A stretch of 34,365 nt of DNA from Deltaproteobacteria bacterium (GTDB lineage Bacteria; Myxococcota_A; Polyangia; HGW-17; JAJRWW01): positions 1 to 34,365 of the forward strand of contig JAOZUO010000084.1 in the NCBI GenBank assembly GCA_029938605.1. The letters run 5' to 3'. Both the position numbers and the translations under genes were made by a program. The notes under the pieces were generated by a model that searched no databases, was not told where the DNA came from, and worked only from the letters and a program-made list of their open reading frames with translations. Shown piece by piece: positions 1 through 9,736 of this stretch (positions are counted from its first letter, which is position 1; every line of letters begins with the position of its first letter).

Positions 1-938
1 GCGATACCCGGGAGTGTGTCTGCTCTGGCGGGCTTTCGGGCGGGCAGGTGTGTCTGAGTGACCTCACCGGTTGGACGCCTTGCGACTGTAGCCAAAGTGG
101 CGTGGACGGGGGAGTTGGGGAGGACGGCGAAGACGGCGAAGTCGGGGGAGATGGCGAAGTCTGTGGAGACGGACTCGACAACAACGGAAACGGGTCAGCC
201 GATGAGGGCTGCGCCTGCGAGGCCGGGATGGAGCAGAGCTGTTACCTCGGCGTAGCAGCGCAGGCCGGCGTTGGAGCCTGCGTGATGGGGACGCAGCGCT
301 GTCTGGATCCCGGTTCGGAGTTCGGAGGGACCTGGGGGCTCTGTACAGGGAGCGGACTGCCGGAAGTCGAATCTTGCAACGGGCAAGACGACAACTGCGA
401 TGGCGTCATCGATGAGGGATGTACCTGTGTCGCCGGTGAGACGGAGTCCTGCTACTCCGGTCCGCCTGCAACCCTCAATATCGGCTCCTGTCACGGTGGT
501 CAGCGGACCTGTAGCGCCACCGGGGAATGGGGCCCATGTGTCGGATCGGTTGTCCCGGCGGTCCAACAGTGCGTGGGCGGCGATGAGGATTGCGACGGAC
601 AGATCAACGAAGGTTGCTGTGTTCCCGTCGCAGAAATTTGCGGTGATGGTATCGACAACGACTGTGATGGCGCCATCGACGAAGGATGTAGTACCAGCGA
701 CTGTGGCCCGTTGGTTCAATATCAGTGGTCACATGAGTACTTCAGTCAAGCTTACCCCGTCACCCAGACCAGCAGCGCCGCAGGATGCCGCGACGTCTGT
801 AACAGCTACTCTGACACCGTCTGCTGTCAATGGACCGACTACAACCAAAATTGCTACGCGTTCTTCGGCGCGGGATGCGTCGCGAAGTGGAATGATGCTC
901 TGATCGGAGATTTCCACTGGGGCGTCATCTGCAACTGA
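1..938 (+). CDS. Secreted Cys-rich protein with MopE-type metal-binding motifs (5' partial)
   Basis: The reading frame is open to the window edge (codons in frame from base 3), so the true start and any signal peptide lie upstream; the GTG at 48 is internal. The visible 311 residues contain four copies of a D/N-rich Ca/Cu-loop motif of the MopE type (pattern DxxDNDCDGxIDEGC): one with a DNNGNG core, then ones with QDDNCDG, DEDCDG and DNDCDG cores. They are separated by Cys-rich stretches of the form CxxG..xSCYxG....G.C..G.Q.C...G.WG.C, common in myxobacterial exported proteins. The last 80 residues form a separate Cys-rich domain without the motif. Family knowledge: MopE motifs bind divalent metal in surface proteins. 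Function here is unknown; an exported or outer-surface structural or adhesive role is inferred. It converges on the next gene with 5 bp between stops. Confidence 0.75.
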   Translation, partial: DTRECVCSGGLSGGQVCLSDLTGWTPCDCSQSGVDGGVGEDGEDGEVGGDGEVCGDGLDNNGNGSADEGCACEAGMEQSCYLGVAAQAGVGACVMGTQRCLDPGSEFGGTWGLCTGSGLPEVESCNGQDDNCDGVIDEGCTCVAGETESCYSGPPATLNIGSCHGGQRTCSATGEWGPCVGSVVPAVQQCVGGDEDCDGQINEGCCVPVAEICGDGIDNDCDGAIDEGCSTSDCGPLVQYQWSHEYFSQAYPVTQTSSAAGCRDVCNSYSDTVCCQWTDYNQNCYAFFGAGCVAKWNDALIGDFHWGVICN

Positions 939-947
939 GCTCCTCAG
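935..947. terminator. Short dyad between convergent stops
   Basis: CTGAG-CTC-CTCAG spans both convergent stop codons. The stem is only 5 bp with no T-tract, so this is at best a weak bidirectional stop signal. Confidence 0.15.
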
Positions 948-2854
948 CGCCATACGAGGCACGTGCCCTCGTTGTCGTCGCTAATATAGTTCTCTTTGCG
1001 CCCAAGCCAATAGGCGATGAGGTAGTCGATCCCCGGGAATGTGCCCGCCAGGTCGGGAAGGCTGAACAGGCCCCATGGATGTCGCTGCCACATGAAGTCC
1101 CCTACGACTCGATCGGCAACATCCACAGCGCCATCGTGATCGGTTTGATCGGTGCATCCACTCTCATGTGGGAGGTACTTTGCGGTACTGCGAAGGTCGA
1201 CCGCAACAACGACACGTGGAGGTGGAGGGAAGCCGGCGAGTTGCAGCGCCGCGTCGCTGGCGATCGACGTACTGGCACCAGGGAAAGTGGAAGCATAGAT
1301 GAACGAGAAAAAGCAGTTCTTCGTGTTCTCAAACTCATTCCACATGCGCCCATGCAACACGTCGTTACGAATCGTCGCCAGACGACCGGGATCGGTTTCG
1401 AGGCGGACGAGGTTGTACATGGGCTCCATGGTGATGTTGTTGCCGTAGTACCCGTCGCCGCAGCTTCCCGTGTAGACCCACTCGGCTGCGATTTCGAGCC
1501 AGTCATTCGCATTTCCGCCCTCGCCTTGGGCGGCGGTGTAGTAGTCGTAGATTGCATTGCGGCGGCTTGCATAGGCAGGGATATTCTCGGTGACCTTGAG
1601 GGCCACCTGGAAGAACGACATAAGCATGATTGCCGTTCCTGAACGACGGATGTCGGGAGTTATACCAAACCCCGGGATTTGCCGAATCATGTGGGCCATG
1701 TTCGGCGCGAACTCGCGGAAGCCAAGCACGTTGGAATTCTCGAGACTATTTGTATCCAGTCGCAGCTCCAAGGAGCCGTCATTGAGCTCTCGGCTATCGA
1801 GGAGTACGAAGCGCAGGGTAATATTCGTAGTGGAAAGGGGGGTGCCATTTACGACGATTTTTACCGGGACGGTCCGCTCCTTCATCAGCTCTTCGACGAG
1901 CTCAACCACGTCTTCACGAATCAATGCTCGCGTAGCTTCGTCGTCGGAACCGAGGGCTTCGTAGGCCAATGCGTAGCCAACCATGACCCCTTGATACTGA
2001 TCGCGACTAATATCGCCGATGTAGTCGTATTGAGATCCGTTGTAGTCAACATCGCAGAAGACTCGCGCTTCGCTACACTGCATATCGCCCAGAGTGGCGG
2101 GGTGGAACGCGCCGGCTGGCATTGCAAAGCGAGCCAGCAAGCCGGGGTCCCCGGAGACGTTGAACCAAAGGTGCAAGGTATCGACCAACTCGATGAGGTT
2201 GGCGCGAGCGTCGGCGGCACCTGTAGCCTTGAGCCTAAGCGCCTCGGCGGCCAAATAGTTTCCCGTCCAAAGGGCCGAGTCGCCGATTCCGCCGAGGTAG
2301 ACGACGTTGTTGTAGGTGGGGGCATCACTGTAGCGCGCGTTGCCCACGCCGCCAAAGGCCAAGCTGTCACGGCGCAACCATTGAGTGTACACGCGCGCCC
2401 GATCGTGGGTCGAGTTCATCGCGTTTGCGATCACCCAGGAAGATGAGTCGATGTCGTAAAGCTCGCAGTGGGCACCGCCATTGGTATCGCCCAGGTTGCA
2501 CTCGTCCGAGCAGGCGCCGACAACGCAGGCTCCCGCAACACAACCGGAACCCGCGGGGCATTGCTCATCTTGCCACTCTCCCTGGCTGCAGTACCGACGG
2601 GTTTGATAGTCGATACACCGTCCCTCGGATGCCGTACAGTCAGCCGGAGCGTTGGGATCCGCGTCGGGTGCATCGGGATCCGCGTCGGGTGCGTTGGGAT
2701 CCGCGTCGGGTGCGTTGGGATCCGCGTCGGGTGCGTTGGGATCCGCATCCGCCGGGGCGCCTCCGTCCATGGTTCCGTTGTCGTTTCCTCCCGAGCTGCT
2801 TTCACAGCCTGCCAGGATCAGAGCGATGGCGACGAGTAATATCCTGCTTCTCAT
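944..2854 (-). CDS. Large predicted lipoprotein, helical toroid-like domain, unknown function
   Basis: 636 residues. It begins with a signal peptide and a clear lipobox (residues about 6-17, ending ILAGC), then Ser/Gly and an acidic linker made of five 7-residue repeats (ADPNAPD type) encoded by a 21-bp tandem repeat. A short Cys-rich module follows (about 70-120, including the CSDECNLGDTNGG segment). The remaining 500 residues are rich in aromatic residues and helix-forming segments spaced as in (alpha/alpha) toroid enzymes or lectins, but I recognise no catalytic signature. Likely a surface lipoprotein. The ATG follows an AT-rich stretch with no Shine-Dalgarno, and a promoter-like pair places transcription start at or near the ATG, so the message may be leaderless. 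A degradative or binding role would be a guess. Confidence 0.7.
   Translation of the reverse strand: MRSRILLVAIALILAGCESSSGGNDNGTMDGGAPADADPNAPDADPNAPDADPNAPDADPDAPDADPNAPADCTASEGRCIDYQTRRYCSQGEWQDEQCPAGSGCVAGACVVGACSDECNLGDTNGGAHCELYDIDSSSWVIANAMNSTHDRARVYTQWLRRDSLAFGGVGNARYSDAPTYNNVVYLGGIGDSALWTGNYLAAEALRLKATGAADARANLIELVDTLHLWFNVSGDPGLLARFAMPAGAFHPATLGDMQCSEARVFCDVDYNGSQYDYIGDISRDQYQGVMVGYALAYEALGSDDEATRALIREDVVELVEELMKERTVPVKIVVNGTPLSTTNITLRFVLLDSRELNDGSLELRLDTNSLENSNVLGFREFAPNMAHMIRQIPGFGITPDIRRSGTAIMLMSFFQVALKVTENIPAYASRRNAIYDYYTAAQGEGGNANDWLEIAAEWVYTGSCGDGYYGNNITMEPMYNLVRLETDPGRLATIRNDVLHGRMWNEFENTKNCFFSFIYASTFPGASTSIASDAALQLAGFPPPPRVVVAVDLRSTAKYLPHESGCTDQTDHDGAVDVADRVVGDFMWQRHPWGLFSLPDLAGTFPGIDYLIAYWLGRKENYISDDNEGTCLVWR
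2652..2756 (-). repeat. 21-bp tandem repeat, 5 units, coding for acidic linker
   Basis: Five consecutive 21-bp units built on GGGATCCGCGTCGGGTGC encode the 7-residue Asp/Pro/Ala repeat just behind the lipidated Cys of the lipoprotein. Units 3 and 4 are identical; units 1, 2 and 5 differ by a few bases. Unit gain or loss keeps frame, so linker length can vary. Confidence 0.85.
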
Positions 2855-2860
2855 ACATAT

Positions 2861-2889
2861 TATTTAAGTCAAATCCATTGAGATTTCAA
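2861..2889 (-). promoter_or_regulatory. Candidate sigma70-type promoter for the large lipoprotein
   Basis: On the minus strand TTGAAA (2884-2889) and TAAATA (2861-2866) are separated by 17 bp. The -10 ends only 6 bp before the ATG at 2854, which implies a leaderless or near-leaderless transcript and fits the lack of a Shine-Dalgarno. Confidence 0.35.
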
Positions 2890-2970
2890 CGCGCGAGTCG
2901 CACAATGTAGACTATTGCGACGTATGGTGATTTGCGCAGGGGTGAATGTGACCGAATCGATGCCCCTTCC

Positions 2971-3522
2971 TTAGCCGGCTTCGAATACCCATTTGAACAG
3001 CACGCCTACCTCGTGGCTGAAGCTTTGGGCTCCGCCGCCGGATCCCCAACCGGGACGGTAGTAGGGCTCTACGAATATTATGTTCAGGCTCGATGTTTCT
3101 CTTTTCGACCAAAGGGGGATGGGCACGCCCACCATGAGGTGCAGGTTGTGGAGCGGCACCCGGGGAGCGTTGTTTCCGCTGGAGGTCATTCCCACGGAGT
3201 AGCCCAGTCCGATGTTGACGCCATACCAGACGCCGGCCTCAATATAAGGCAGGAGGTGGGTGGACTCTGGCTGAAAGGCGCCGCGCAGACCCACCGACAG
3301 CCAGAGGATTTTGTACGCACCGGTCAAGTCGATGGTAACCGAGGCGGCGGTGATGTCCTTGGCGACGAATATCCCCGCGGACCCACCCAGGCTCAGTGAG
3401 TATTTGGGGATCTTCGGGAGCCCGCTGTGGGCGCGGACGGTCGGCGTCGCGACGCAGCAGCTACCGATCACCAGAGCGATCGCCACCAGGGGGATCGCCA
3501 TCATTCGAGCGCGAGTCATCAT
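2971..3522 (-). CDS. Small outer-membrane beta-barrel-like protein
   Basis: About 183 residues. The start is chosen at 3522 because its ATG overlaps the upstream stop as ATGA (translational coupling); a GTG six bases earlier is possible. A basic N-terminus and hydrophobic segment (about 5-30, through PTVRAHS) form a signal peptide. The body is made of alternating hydrophobic and polar strands with many Gly and aromatic residues (for example LSLGGSAGIF, GVWYGVNIGLGYSVG) and ends in a strand with aromatic residues near the C-terminus (LFKWVFEAG), as in small 8-strand barrels. No Cys motif or catalytic motif. Last gene of a minus-strand run after the alcohol dehydrogenase. Function unknown. Confidence 0.6.
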   Translation of the reverse strand: MMTRARMMAIPLVAIALVIGSCCVATPTVRAHSGLPKIPKYSLSLGGSAGIFVAKDITAASVTIDLTGAYKILWLSVGLRGAFQPESTHLLPYIEAGVWYGVNIGLGYSVGMTSSGNNAPRVPLHNLHLMVGVPIPLWSKRETSSLNIIFVEPYYRPGWGSGGGAQSFSHEVGVLFKWVFEAG

Positions 3523-4763
3523 GTCCACATGGTTTTGTCCGCATCTACCCGGGGGGGCAGTAGCGCGGTGATCAGTTCTTCACATTGCCGCAGGGTCATG
3601 ATGCGGGGCACGGGATAGTCGGGGTGGGCCTCGTCCAAAGCGCGTCGGGCGATGAGGGGAATGTCGGACGCTTGCAGCTGGGCGATGGTGGTGGGGATCT
3701 GCATGCGTTCGTTCATTTGGTCGATGGCTTCGATGAACCGGGAGGCGAGCACCTCGTCGGAGTCGCCGGGCTCACCGAGGTCGACGAGCCTCGCCAGGGC
3801 CGCCAGCTTGGGCTGCGCCTCCACGCGGCAAAACCGGAGCACGTGGGGTAAAATGATGGCGTTGGCCAGCCCGTGGGGCACGCCGTAGAGGCCGCCCATG
3901 TTGTGGGCGATGGCGTGTACGTAGCCGATGTAGGCCCGGGTGAAGGCGGCGCCGGCGCAGTAAGACGCCAGGGCCATCTGATAGCGGGCCTCGAGGTCGG
4001 CGCCGTCGCCATAGCACGTTTCGAGATTGCCGAAGATCAGTCGCACGGCGCGCTCGGCGTTGCTGTCGGTGAACGTGTCGCCGCTGCGGCCGATGTAGGC
4101 CTCCACGGCGTGGGTCAGGGCGTCCATGCCCGTGGCCGCCGTGATGGCGGGGGGCAGCCCGGCCATGAGCTCGGGATCCAGCACGGCGATTTTGGGCACC
4201 AGCTTCAGGTCGGTGATCACGAACTTCCGGTGGCTCTGGGCGTCGGTGATCACCGCCACCACGGTACATTCCGAGCCGGTGCCGGCGGTGGTGGGCACGC
4301 AGAAGAAAGGCGGGATGGGCAGCACCACCCGAAAGAGCCCCTCCATGCGTCGCACCGACAGAAACGGGTTACCCAACCGGGCGCCGATGATCTTGGCGCA
4401 GTCCATGGGGGAGCCGCCCCCAAAGGCGACGATGCAGTCGCATCCGCTCGCCCTGTAGGACCGGATGCCGTCCTCGATGTTTTCGACGGTGGGATTGGGC
4501 TGCACCCGGTCGAACACGGTGTAGGCGATGTCGCGCTCGGCGAGGGTCTTCAGAAAGCCGCCGGGCAGGTCGAGGGCCATGAGATCCTTGTCAGTGACCA
4601 ACAGCACATGCCGCAGACCCCGCACGTTGATGTTCTCGGCCAGCTGCTTGACGCTCCCGGTACCCGTCAGCAGCCCTGGAATCGGAAAGGGCAACAGCGA
4701 GGCGGTCCCCTTCATCACCGTCTGATAGGTTCGATAGTAGGCTTCCTTGAGTTTCCCAAGCAT
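3519..4763 (-). CDS. Iron-containing alcohol dehydrogenase family protein
   Basis: 414 residues from the ATG at 4763, preceded by GGAGGG at 7 bp spacing; an upstream in-frame extension to 4838 lacks such a site. Family features: an N-terminal nucleotide-binding half with the GGGSPMDCAK motif, the PTTAGTGSE segment, and a metal-binding all-alpha half with GMDALTHAVEAY and the His pair in GYVHAIAHNMGGLYGVPHG. These are the type III (Fe/Zn) NAD(P)-dependent alcohol or polyol dehydrogenase signatures, and length is close to typical for the family. It would interconvert an alcohol and an aldehyde or ketone in the cytosol; the substrate cannot be read from sequence. Its stop overlaps the start of the beta-barrel-like gene, and the BtpA gene lies 88 bp upstream in the same direction. 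Confidence 0.9.
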   Translation of the reverse strand: MLGKLKEAYYRTYQTVMKGTASLLPFPIPGLLTGTGSVKQLAENINVRGLRHVLLVTDKDLMALDLPGGFLKTLAERDIAYTVFDRVQPNPTVENIEDGIRSYRASGCDCIVAFGGGSPMDCAKIIGARLGNPFLSVRRMEGLFRVVLPIPPFFCVPTTAGTGSECTVVAVITDAQSHRKFVITDLKLVPKIAVLDPELMAGLPPAITAATGMDALTHAVEAYIGRSGDTFTDSNAERAVRLIFGNLETCYGDGADLEARYQMALASYCAGAAFTRAYIGYVHAIAHNMGGLYGVPHGLANAIILPHVLRFCRVEAQPKLAALARLVDLGEPGDSDEVLASRFIEAIDQMNERMQIPTTIAQLQASDIPLIARRALDEAHPDYPVPRIMTLRQCEELITALLPPRVDADKTMWT

Positions 4764-4851
4764 GTCATCCCTCCGCAGCAAGGTAGGTCCGGTCCCCCGC
4801 AGGAAAATCCCCACAATCCTGCTTATCAAGGCAGGCAAGGCGAATCAACGA

Positions 4852-5673
4852 TTATTGACGCATGGCGCCGACCCACAGCGTCTTGACCGCGGCGACGAGG
4901 GTGGCCACGCGCTTGGGGTCCACGGGGGCGCGGACGTCGGCGTCCCTTTTGACCCAGGTGCCCACGATGGCGCCTTGGGCATGGGGGGCCAGGTGTGGGG
5001 CGTTGTCCGGGGTGAGGCCGGAGCCGATGAGGACGGGGGTGGTGCCGGCAGCGGTGGCGACCCGACGGAGGAGGTCGACAGAGACCGGGGCGCCGGTAGC
5101 CTCGCCGGTGACGATGACCGCGTCGGCCAGGCCGCGGTTGACGCAGTCACCGGTGGCGTCCTCGGGGGTGAGGGGCGCCAGGGGGGCGGCGTGCTTGACC
5201 AGCACGTCGGCGGCGATGGACAGGGACGTAGCGTCGAGGCCCATGGATGCGCGGTAGCGCAGGGTCTCGTAGGCTTCTCCCTCGATGAGGCCCTGGTCGG
5301 TGACGTAGGCGCCGGTGTGGACGTTGACGCGGATGAAGTCGGCGTCCGCGGCGGCTGCGGCGCCCAGGGCAGAGCGGGCGTCGTTCCGGAGGCAGTTGAT
5401 GCCCATGGGGAGTCCGTACCGGGACTTGATCTCAGCGGCCACCAGGGCGAGGAAGGCCGTGTGGTGAGGGGGGACGCGGGCATCGGCCGTGCCCTTGGGG
5501 AAGGGTGCGGAGCCGAAGTTTTCCAGGATGAGGCCGTCGACGCCGCCGCTTGCCAGGGCGTCGGCGTCTCGGAGGGCGAATTTTTTCACGGGGGCGAAGC
5601 CACCGCCGTCGTGGCGGGGATCGCCGGGCAGGGCGGGTAGGTGCACCACGCCGATGAGGCCGGTGGGGATCAT
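4852..5673 (-). CDS. btpA: BtpA/SgcQ family TIM-barrel protein
   Basis: 273 residues from the ATG at 5673 (CTGGAGA 10 bp upstream). Characteristic BtpA-family blocks are visible: GVVHLPALPGDPRH near residue 8, GGVDGLILENFGSAPF near 44, GLPMGINCLRNDA near 90, ADFIRVNVHTGAYVTDQGLIEG, DAVIVTGEATGAPV, PVLIGSGLTPDN and AIVGTWVKRD at the phosphate-binding end. The family is a (beta/alpha)8 fold. It is named for a role in photosystem I stability in cyanobacteria, but members are widespread in non-phototrophs, often in sugar or nucleoside contexts, and their reaction is unsettled. There is no phototrophy gene nearby, so the photosystem name should not be carried over. Probably co-transcribed with the neighbouring alcohol dehydrogenase. 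Confidence 0.85.
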   Translation of the reverse strand: MIPTGLIGVVHLPALPGDPRHDGGGFAPVKKFALRDADALASGGVDGLILENFGSAPFPKGTADARVPPHHTAFLALVAAEIKSRYGLPMGINCLRNDARSALGAAAAADADFIRVNVHTGAYVTDQGLIEGEAYETLRYRASMGLDATSLSIAADVLVKHAAPLAPLTPEDATGDCVNRGLADAVIVTGEATGAPVSVDLLRRVATAAGTTPVLIGSGLTPDNAPHLAPHAQGAIVGTWVKRDADVRAPVDPKRVATLVAAVKTLWVGAMRQ

Positions 5674-5692
5674 GGTGGTGTCTCCAGAGCGT

Positions 5693-5725
5693 TGCTCAGC
5701 GCAGGGGCGCTGCTCAGCGCAGGGG
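5693..5725. repeat. Two-copy 15-bp direct repeat, 18-bp period
   Basis: TGCTCAGCGCAGGGG occurs at 5693-5707 and again at 5711-5725, in the 59-bp gap between two minus-strand genes and just upstream of the btpA ribosome-binding site. The role is unknown; a recent duplication or a regulator site is possible. Confidence 0.6.
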
Positions 5726-5732
5726 GATAGGG

Positions 5733-6008
5733 TCAGCTCACGACGCCGCCGCATTTGGTGACGCCCGGGTCCACGGTGTCCCAGATCTTGCCGTAGCCCA
5801 CCACGAAGGGCTTGTCCGTACAGGTCACTTCGAGCTTGCCCGAGCCGTCCCAGGTGAACTTGAACTTGAAGTCGAAGCCGTAGGCGGTGATCTTGAAGGT
5901 GCCTTTGGTGGTGCCTTCAATCTGGGCGCCGCGGCCCTCGAGCCCCTTCTTCATGCACTCGAAGACGTCTTCGTTCACTTGGGTGTAGGTGCGGTTCTTG
6001 TTGGCCAT
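5733..6008 (-). CDS. Small soluble conserved hypothetical protein
   Basis: 91 residues from the ATG at 6008 with AGGAG 9 bp upstream. It starts MANKNRTYTQVNEDVF and continues into a lysine- and aromatic-rich beta region (TFKITAYGFDFKFKFTW, KLEVTCTDKPF). No signal peptide or membrane segment; three Cys residues without a metal-binding pattern. The composition suggests a small all-beta ligand-binding fold. Family unknown to me. It lies 70 bp downstream of another hypothetical and 59 bp upstream of btpA on the same strand, so co-expression is likely. Confidence 0.65.
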   Translation of the reverse strand: MANKNRTYTQVNEDVFECMKKGLEGRGAQIEGTTKGTFKITAYGFDFKFKFTWDGSGKLEVTCTDKPFVVGYGKIWDTVDPGVTKCGGVVS

Positions 6009-6078
6009 TGGGGGTTCTCCTTCTATAGCTTCAGCTTTGGGCTTCGGCTTTGGGGGGCGGACTTGTAGTCTGGGAAAG

Positions 6079-6618
6079 TTACCAGAGGTTGGCTGCGCCC
6101 GCCAGCATGCGCTGGACGTAGTCGGGCTGGCGATCCTGGGACCACCGGGGGTAGCCGCCCCGGGCCACGTAGTCGAGCAGGCGTCGAAATTCTCCGGTGC
6201 TGAAGATGGTTTCGGCCAGGCTGACGGTGGCGGCGCCTGAGTCCCAGCGCAGCCCGAAGTCCTCACCGTCGCCGAATCGCTCCACCAGGGGGATGACGAG
6301 GTCGCGGGTCTGGTGGCCGTCGGGGTTTTGGCGGAAGTCCTGAGGGGCGGCGGGGAAGGGCCATCGGCGGTAGGTGGCGCCAATGAAGCCTCCGTGGTCG
6401 CGACCAGCGATGGCGCCGTGCAGGTCCCCCGCGGCGGCCCGGTCGGTGATGCGCCAACCAGCCACCAGGGCGGAGTCCCCGGCGGCGAGCCCCTCCACGG
6501 CGGCGCAGAAGTCGTCGGCGAAGAAGAACGCATCGTTGAGCAGGAGCATGTGGGACTCGATCTGGAAGAAACCGAAGACGACGGTACAGTGGCTTTGGGA
6601 TTCGAATGCGAGCGGCAT
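6079..6618 (-). CDS. Conserved hypothetical protein
   Basis: 179 residues, no signal peptide or membrane helix. Notable blocks are VVFGFFQIESHMLLLNDAFFF, RDHGGFIGATYRRWPFP, FRQNPDGHQTRDLV and, at the end, LLDYVARGGYPRWSQDRQPDYVQRML. I have the impression of a myxobacterial hypothetical family but cannot name it. The ATG at 6618 has only a weak AGGA about 12 bp upstream. It is transcribed divergently from the Ser/Thr kinase at 6700 and is the first gene of the minus-strand run down to 2971. Function unknown. Confidence 0.55.
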   Translation of the reverse strand: MPLAFESQSHCTVVFGFFQIESHMLLLNDAFFFADDFCAAVEGLAAGDSALVAGWRITDRAAAGDLHGAIAGRDHGGFIGATYRRWPFPAAPQDFRQNPDGHQTRDLVIPLVERFGDGEDFGLRWDSGAATVSLAETIFSTGEFRRLLDYVARGGYPRWSQDRQPDYVQRMLAGAANLW

Positions 6619-6699
6619 GAACGGATTTATCCTGCTCCTGGTTGGAGCCTTGGGCTATAGTATCTGTGGATATTATTGTAAGTCCAGTAGGATAAGGTC

Positions 6700-8322
<1,623 letters not shown>

Positions 8323-8333
8323 CAGGTCACACC

Positions 8334-9647
8334 ATGACAGCAGTGACGAAATCTTCGACGCGAAACAGACCTCAGACGGCGTTGTCTGTCGGCAAAGTGC
8401 TGCTGGTGGGACTGGTGGTCGTGCTGGTGGCCGTACCGGCGGCCGGCTGCTCCGCCATTGTCGAGAAGAAACTGGGAGACGGCTTCTGTGGCGACGGGGT
8501 GAAGGGGCCCGAGGAGGAGTGCGACGACCAGGACTTCGGCGATCGGGACTGCACTTTTTACAACGGCGATGGCGCCACGGGCGATCTGGTCTGCGATCAT
8601 TTCTGCAGGATTGATCAACAGCACTGCATGGGTGGTGAGGGTTGCGGCAATAACATCTGTGAGCCGGGCGAGTACGACGAGGGCTGTGTGGAGGATTGCT
8701 GGAGCCAAGATTGCTGGGATGGCTACTGCCAGTACTGGGAGAACATCGACTTCTGTTCCGAGGACTGCTCCGGGCCGATTATTTGCGGCAATGGTGTTCG
8801 GGAGCATGGCGAGGATTGTGATGGAGACGATCTCGGAGGCACGACTTGTGAGGCCCTGGGCCGCGGCCCAGGTTTCCTGACGTGCGCTGGGGACTGTATG
8901 ATTATCGCAGCCGGCTGTGCTGGTATTTGTGGCGACGGGTTTTGTGAGCTCGGCGAGGACATCGGAAACTGCGCCGTGGACTGCCACAACAATAGCTGCG
9001 GTGACGGGACGTGTGACAACTGGGAAAACGACGTTACCTGCCCCTCGGACTGTCAGCCAATCACGTGGTGCGGCAATGGCATACAGGAGATGGGGGAGGA
9101 GTGCGACGGTTTTGATCTGGGGGGGTGGACCTGCCAAGCAGCGAGTCACGCACCGGGGGACCTCCAGTGCAACTCGAACTGTGGGTTGGATCTGTACTCG
9201 TGCGGACCGGAGTTCCTCTGTGGCGACGGCGCTAGGACCGATGGTGAGTATTGCGAGGGTGTGAACCTGGATGGCCAGACCTGCGACTCGCTTGGGTACG
9301 GGGCCGGGGGTGGGGCGCTGGTGTGTAATGGCGACTGCACCTTCCGCACCGCGGGTTGTACTCCGCCCAGCGGGGCGCCGGACGGAGCCCCCTGTGGAGG
9401 CGACATAGATTGTGAGGGGGGGATTTGCTGGCGCAACGATGTTCACGGCTATTCGATGACGGACGGGTACTGTACACGTAGGTGCGACTTCGGCGTGTGC
9501 CCTTGGGGTGGCGTCTGCGTGCACTTCGGGCCAGGGGACCAGGCCCCTTACTGCTATTCACCGTGCCTGGACTGTCGTGGCGGCTACGACTGTTATTCGC
9601 CCACCCCCCAATCACCAGATATCTGTTGGCCTCCGTCCCCGTTCTAG
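8334..9647 (+). CDS. Cys-rich repeat lipoprotein (paralogue 1)
   Basis: 437 residues. The signal peptide ends in a lipobox AAGC, followed by SAIVEKKLGD, a stretch nearly repeated in the lipoprotein at 10812. The body contains repeated Myxococcus Cys-rich / DUF4215-like units: CGDGVKGPEEECD...DFGDRDC...GDLVC...C, and again from CGNGVREHGEDCDG, CGNGIQEMGEECDG and CGDGARTDGEYCEG. These alternate with short CG(D/N)G.C..GE......DC units. The last 100 residues are another Cys module (DIDCEGGICW, DGYCTRRCDFGVCPWGG) also present in the lipoproteins at 10812 and 33012. Expected location is the outer membrane or cell surface. Ligand or partner unknown; its place right behind a kinase gene hints at a sensing or anchoring role (inference). 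Confidence 0.85.
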   Translation: MTAVTKSSTRNRPQTALSVGKVLLVGLVVVLVAVPAAGCSAIVEKKLGDGFCGDGVKGPEEECDDQDFGDRDCTFYNGDGATGDLVCDHFCRIDQQHCMGGEGCGNNICEPGEYDEGCVEDCWSQDCWDGYCQYWENIDFCSEDCSGPIICGNGVREHGEDCDGDDLGGTTCEALGRGPGFLTCAGDCMIIAAGCAGICGDGFCELGEDIGNCAVDCHNNSCGDGTCDNWENDVTCPSDCQPITWCGNGIQEMGEECDGFDLGGWTCQAASHAPGDLQCNSNCGLDLYSCGPEFLCGDGARTDGEYCEGVNLDGQTCDSLGYGAGGGALVCNGDCTFRTAGCTPPSGAPDGAPCGGDIDCEGGICWRNDVHGYSMTDGYCTRRCDFGVCPWGGVCVHFGPGDQAPYCYSPCLDCRGGYDCYSPTPQSPDICWPPSPF

Positions 9648-9736
9648 CTCCGCGTGACGCAGAATCCCGCTCCGAACTGTGCTATCTTGGATTTCATCGA
9701 TGACCCAGAGATCGACGACCTAGAGAGAGAGTGATC

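Noticed and set aside
48-938. GTG at 48 as the true start of the MopE-motif protein
   Set aside because: The frame is open upstream to the window edge with further Cys-rich codons of the same repeat type, and no signal peptide follows the GTG.
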